Origin: Streptomyces sp. WAC06614
GTDB lineage: Bacteria; Actinomycetota; Actinomycetes; Streptomycetales; Streptomycetaceae
Direction: 5' to 3'
Assembly: GCF_003949795.1 (NCBI RefSeq)
Contig: NZ_RPRY01000006.1
Location: forward strand, 1 to 64,000
DNA: 64,000 bases
Made by a program: the position numbers and the translations under genes. Below, one piece after another: positions 61,994 to 64,000 of this stretch (position 1 is the stretch's first letter; each line of letters opens with the position of its first letter). A model generated the notes under the pieces. The model was not told where the DNA came from. It saw only the letters and a program-made list of their open reading frames with translations, and searched no databases.

Positions 61994-62860
61994 ATGAGCA
62001 CGCCTCCTCCGCCGTCGCAGCCCCCGCACGCCCCCGGCCCGTACGCCCCGCACCAGACCGGCCGGCCGCATCCGTACGGCGCCCAGCCCCACGGCGGACC
62101 CCAGCCGTACGCCGCCTACCCGCCGCAGCAGCAGCCGTACCCCGCCCCGACCGGCTGGGGCCCGCCCCCGATGGGGCCGCCGCAGCGCAACCGGACGGGC
62201 CTGGTCGTGGGCATCGTCGCCGCCGTGGCGGCGGGCCTGCTGGCCGCGGGGTTCGTCGTGGCGAACCTGGGCGGCTCCGGCAGCGGCTCGGGCGGCGCCA
62301 CCGGTCCGGCCGACTCCACCGCCTCCGACTTCCCCGAGGCCAAGTACCGCCTGACCGTGCCGAAGACCCTGCTGGGCGGCACGTACGCCCTGGACCAGGA
62401 CCTGTCGCAGACCAAGGGCAAGGAGGCCCTCGACGGCGCGTACGACCCGAAGATCCGCGACCCGAAGCCCGCGGTCGGCCAGTACTCGTCCACCTCCCCG
62501 ACGGAGAAGGGCGCCCTGGTGATCTCCGGCATGTACGGCCGGTTCAAGGACCCGGCGGGAGCCCGGCAGAAGATGCTCGCCGGCGCCGCACAGAGCGACG
62601 GCGCGACCGTGGCGGTCCCCCCGAAGGACATCACCCCCGCCGGCGCCGAGGTCACCGTGTCCTGCCAGGTGCTCACCACCACGGAACAGGGCGTGAAGGT
62701 CACCCTCCCCATGTGCGCCTGGGCGGACGGCAACACGGGCGCCTCGGTCGCGATGGTGACGGAGAAGACCTCCCGCCAGTCCCCGACGACGATCGACCTC
62801 GACGCGATGGCCACCACCACCCTGAAGGTCCGCACAGAAACCCGCCAGCCCCTGGGCTGA
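61994..62860 (+). CDS. Pro-rich single-pass membrane protein with extracytoplasmic domain
   Basis: 288 aa. Residues 1-70 are Pro/Gln/Tyr-rich and cytoplasmic. One transmembrane helix (LVVGIVAAVAAGLLAAGFVV) follows, then a Ser/Gly linker and a 190-residue outer domain (FPEAKYRLTVPKTLLGGTYA, ALVISGMYGRFKDPAG, LPMCAWADGNTGASVAMVTE) with two Cys likely in a disulfide. This layout is common in streptomycete surface proteins of unknown role. The start is leaderless-type. It is 60 nt downstream of the secreted protein gene. Confidence 0.8.
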   Translation: MSTPPPPSQPPHAPGPYAPHQTGRPHPYGAQPHGGPQPYAAYPPQQQPYPAPTGWGPPPMGPPQRNRTGLVVGIVAAVAAGLLAAGFVVANLGGSGSGSGGATGPADSTASDFPEAKYRLTVPKTLLGGTYALDQDLSQTKGKEALDGAYDPKIRDPKPAVGQYSSTSPTEKGALVISGMYGRFKDPAGARQKMLAGAAQSDGATVAVPPKDITPAGAEVTVSCQVLTTTEQGVKVTLPMCAWADGNTGASVAMVTEKTSRQSPTTIDLDAMATTTLKVRTETRQPLG

Positions 62861-62881
62861 CCGGCCGGCCCGCCAATTGCG

Positions 62882-62911
62882 TTGCACCCGGCCCGGTGCA
62901 GTGCCTAGCGT
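62882..62911 (+). promoter_or_regulatory. Leaderless promoter TTGCAC-N18-TAGCGT
   Basis: TTGCAC (62882-62887) and TAGCGT (62906-62911) are 18 bp apart; TAGCGT ends 7 nt before ATG 62919. This fits the housekeeping sigma consensus and decides the start of the kinase gene. Confidence 0.7.
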
Positions 62912-62918
62912 CCGGTGC

Positions 62919-63842
62919 ATGTTGCCTGCCGTCGTGAGTGATGAGGACGGGGACGCGGTCGTCCCGGACGAGGCCGTGCTGCGGGTCGGGGCCGAGGGGA
63001 TCTGCGGGCGGCTCGGGCTGGGCGGGGTGCCGTTGGTGCGGTTCGAGGCGGGGTCGGTGCCCGTGTACGCGGTGGGGGAGGGGCACGTGCTCAAGCTGTT
63101 CCCCGCGACCTCCGCCGAGGACGCCGTCACCGAGGGGCGGGTGCTGGGGTACCTGCAGGGGCGGCTGCCCGTGCCGACGCCGCGCCTGTACGCGTGCGGG
63201 CCCTGCGGGAACGGATGGCAGTACGTCCTCATGTCCCGACTCCGCGGCGACGGCCTCGCCGAGGTCTGGGAGCGGCTGCCGCAGGCCGGGCGTGAGGGGA
63301 TCGTCACCGAGGTCGGCGAGGCGCTCGCCGCGTTGCACGCGCTCGATGCGACCCCGTTGGACGGACTCCTCGGCCCCGGGGACTGGGGCGCGTTCCTCGA
63401 CCGGCAGCGCGGCGGAGCCGTGGCGCGCCAGCGCGAGCGCGGGCTGGGTGAGGGCTGGCTGGAGCAGATCCCCGAGTTCCTGGACTCCGTGGCGCTGCCG
63501 CGCGACCCCGCCCGGGTCCTGCTGCACACCGAGGTGATGCGCGAGCACCTCCTCGTCGAGCCGGACGGCCGACGCCTGTCCGGGCTCTTCGACTTCGAAC
63601 CGGCCATGATCGGCGACCCGGCCTACGACTTCGTCGCCGTGGGCCTGTTCGTCACGCGCGGCGACCCCCGGCTGATGGGCCGGCTGAGCGCGGCGTACGG
63701 ACGCCGCTTCGACCCCGAGCTGCTCCTCGCGTACACGCTGCTGCACGTGTACAGCAACCTGCCCTGGTACATGCGGGAGTTGGGCACCCCGGCCGACGGC
63801 ACCCTGGCCTCCCTCGCCCGGGCGTGGTTCGGCACGCAGTGA
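62919..63842 (+). CDS. Aminoglycoside-phosphotransferase-family kinase (HygB-kinase-like)
   Basis: 307 aa, APH/choline-kinase fold. The N-lobe (VYAVGEGHVLKLFPATSAED) carries the ATP-binding Lys, and LMSRLRGDGLAEVW precedes the C-lobe. In the catalytic loop, LLHTEVMREHLLVEPDGRRL, the usual His-Gly-Asp is His203-Thr-Glu205, so the catalytic Asp is replaced by Glu. The metal-binding Asp225 in LFDFEPAMIGDPAYDF is kept. This pattern occurs in hygromycin-B-kinase-like relatives. Whether it acts on an antibiotic or a cell metabolite is unknown. ATG 62919 is fixed by the leaderless promoter; the frame to 62877 is rejected. Confidence 0.82.
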   Translation: MLPAVVSDEDGDAVVPDEAVLRVGAEGICGRLGLGGVPLVRFEAGSVPVYAVGEGHVLKLFPATSAEDAVTEGRVLGYLQGRLPVPTPRLYACGPCGNGWQYVLMSRLRGDGLAEVWERLPQAGREGIVTEVGEALAALHALDATPLDGLLGPGDWGAFLDRQRGGAVARQRERGLGEGWLEQIPEFLDSVALPRDPARVLLHTEVMREHLLVEPDGRRLSGLFDFEPAMIGDPAYDFVAVGLFVTRGDPRLMGRLSAAYGRRFDPELLLAYTLLHVYSNLPWYMRELGTPADGTLASLARAWFGTQ

Positions 63843-63846
63843 GCCG

Positions 63847-63861
63847 GGCCGGGTACCGGCC
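63847..63861. terminator. Short hairpin between convergent genes
   Basis: GGCCGG-GTA-CCGGCC lies between the kinase stop (63842) and the M15 gene stop (63876). Short stem, low confidence. Confidence 0.35.
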
Positions 63862-63875
63862 GCCCGGGCCGCCGT

Positions 63876-64000
63876 TCAGTGGCCGGTGGCCGAGAAGTGC
63901 TGGTAGTCGCGGTTGGCCCAGCGGCCTCCCCAGTACCAGCCGACCTCGCGGAACGCCCGGAGCACCGCATCGCCCGGGTGGATCTGGCCGGCGCCGTCGT
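63876..64000 (-). CDS. C-terminus of an M15-family D-Ala-D-Ala carboxypeptidase-like protein (partial)
   Basis: 41 codons up to the window edge. The visible end reads GQIHPGDAVLRAFREVGWYW, then GGRWANRDYQHFSATGH and stop. The W-x-W-G-G-x-W...DYQHFS ending with a zinc-binding His is the C-terminal signature of VanY/DacC-type M15 metallopeptidases, which trim peptidoglycan stem peptides. N-terminal parts, including any signal peptide, lie beyond 64000. Confidence 0.75.
   Translation of the reverse strand, partial: DGAGQIHPGDAVLRAFREVGWYWGGRWANRDYQHFSATGH

Overview
The window is high-GC actinobacterial chromosome, almost certainly Streptomyces. The evidence is the marker gene content (whiA, rbpA, a SufR-type regulator at the head of a SUF operon, actinobacterial dapD, opcA), GTG/TTG starts, leaderless promoters with a TAnnnT box 6-8 nt before the start codon, and a gene order (suf - cta - pentose phosphate - gap/pgk/tpi - whiA/rapZ/uvrC) like that of the Streptomyces core chromosome. 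I see no tRNA, rRNA, CRISPR array, insertion sequence or phage gene.

Layout. 1-5.1 kb: an NADP-type aldehyde dehydrogenase behind two IclR-like palindromes, two small conserved proteins, a TerD-family gene broken by two frameshifts, and a Tat-exported PhoX-like phosphatase preceded by a PHO-box-like direct repeat. 5.2-9.4 kb: a large hypothetical protein, a secreted ExeM/NucH-type nuclease, and a small membrane protein followed by a perfect palindromic terminator and 23-bp tandem repeats. 9.5-13.7 kb: dapD, an MFS exporter divergent from a gene that fuses an HxlR DNA-binding domain to a peroxiredoxin, and a TetR/SMR efflux pair with its own palindrome. 13.7-20.4 kb: the complete SUF iron-sulfur operon (sufR-B-D-Rieske ferredoxin-C-S-U-T) read leftwards, with a CAAC-N6-GTTG operator at sufR and a strong terminator after sufT.

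20.6-27.5 kb: an ABC-2 exporter pair, a hypothetical protein, heme A synthase ctaA, an amidohydrolase, an Ala/Pro/Glu-rich protein and ctaB. 27.8-40.4 kb: central carbon metabolism, with tkt-tal-zwf-opcA-pgl read rightwards and pgi, rbpA, secG, tpiA, pgk and gap read leftwards. Several of these are separated by strong hairpins. 40.6-48.8 kb: a large secreted M14 carboxypeptidase and the uvrC-rapZ-yvcK-whiA operon, whose members overlap.

49-64 kb looks more accessory. It holds a methyltransferase, a membrane protein coupled to an internally deleted VOC-family mini-protein, an EF-G paralogue preceded by a 37-codon upstream ORF, a MerR/old-yellow-enzyme pair sharing a textbook 20-bp-spacer MerR promoter, an MFS/ArsR pair, a hydrolase-amidohydrolase-P450 group with a perfect 30-bp palindrome, two exported proteins, an aminoglycoside-phosphotransferase-like kinase and the C-terminus of an M15 peptidase.

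The most interesting items are the HxlR-peroxiredoxin fusion with its divergent exporter and shared operator, the possible leader peptide of the EF-G paralogue, the old yellow enzyme that lacks the usual proton-donating tyrosine, the P450 with Lys in the I-helix acid position, and the mini-VOC protein.
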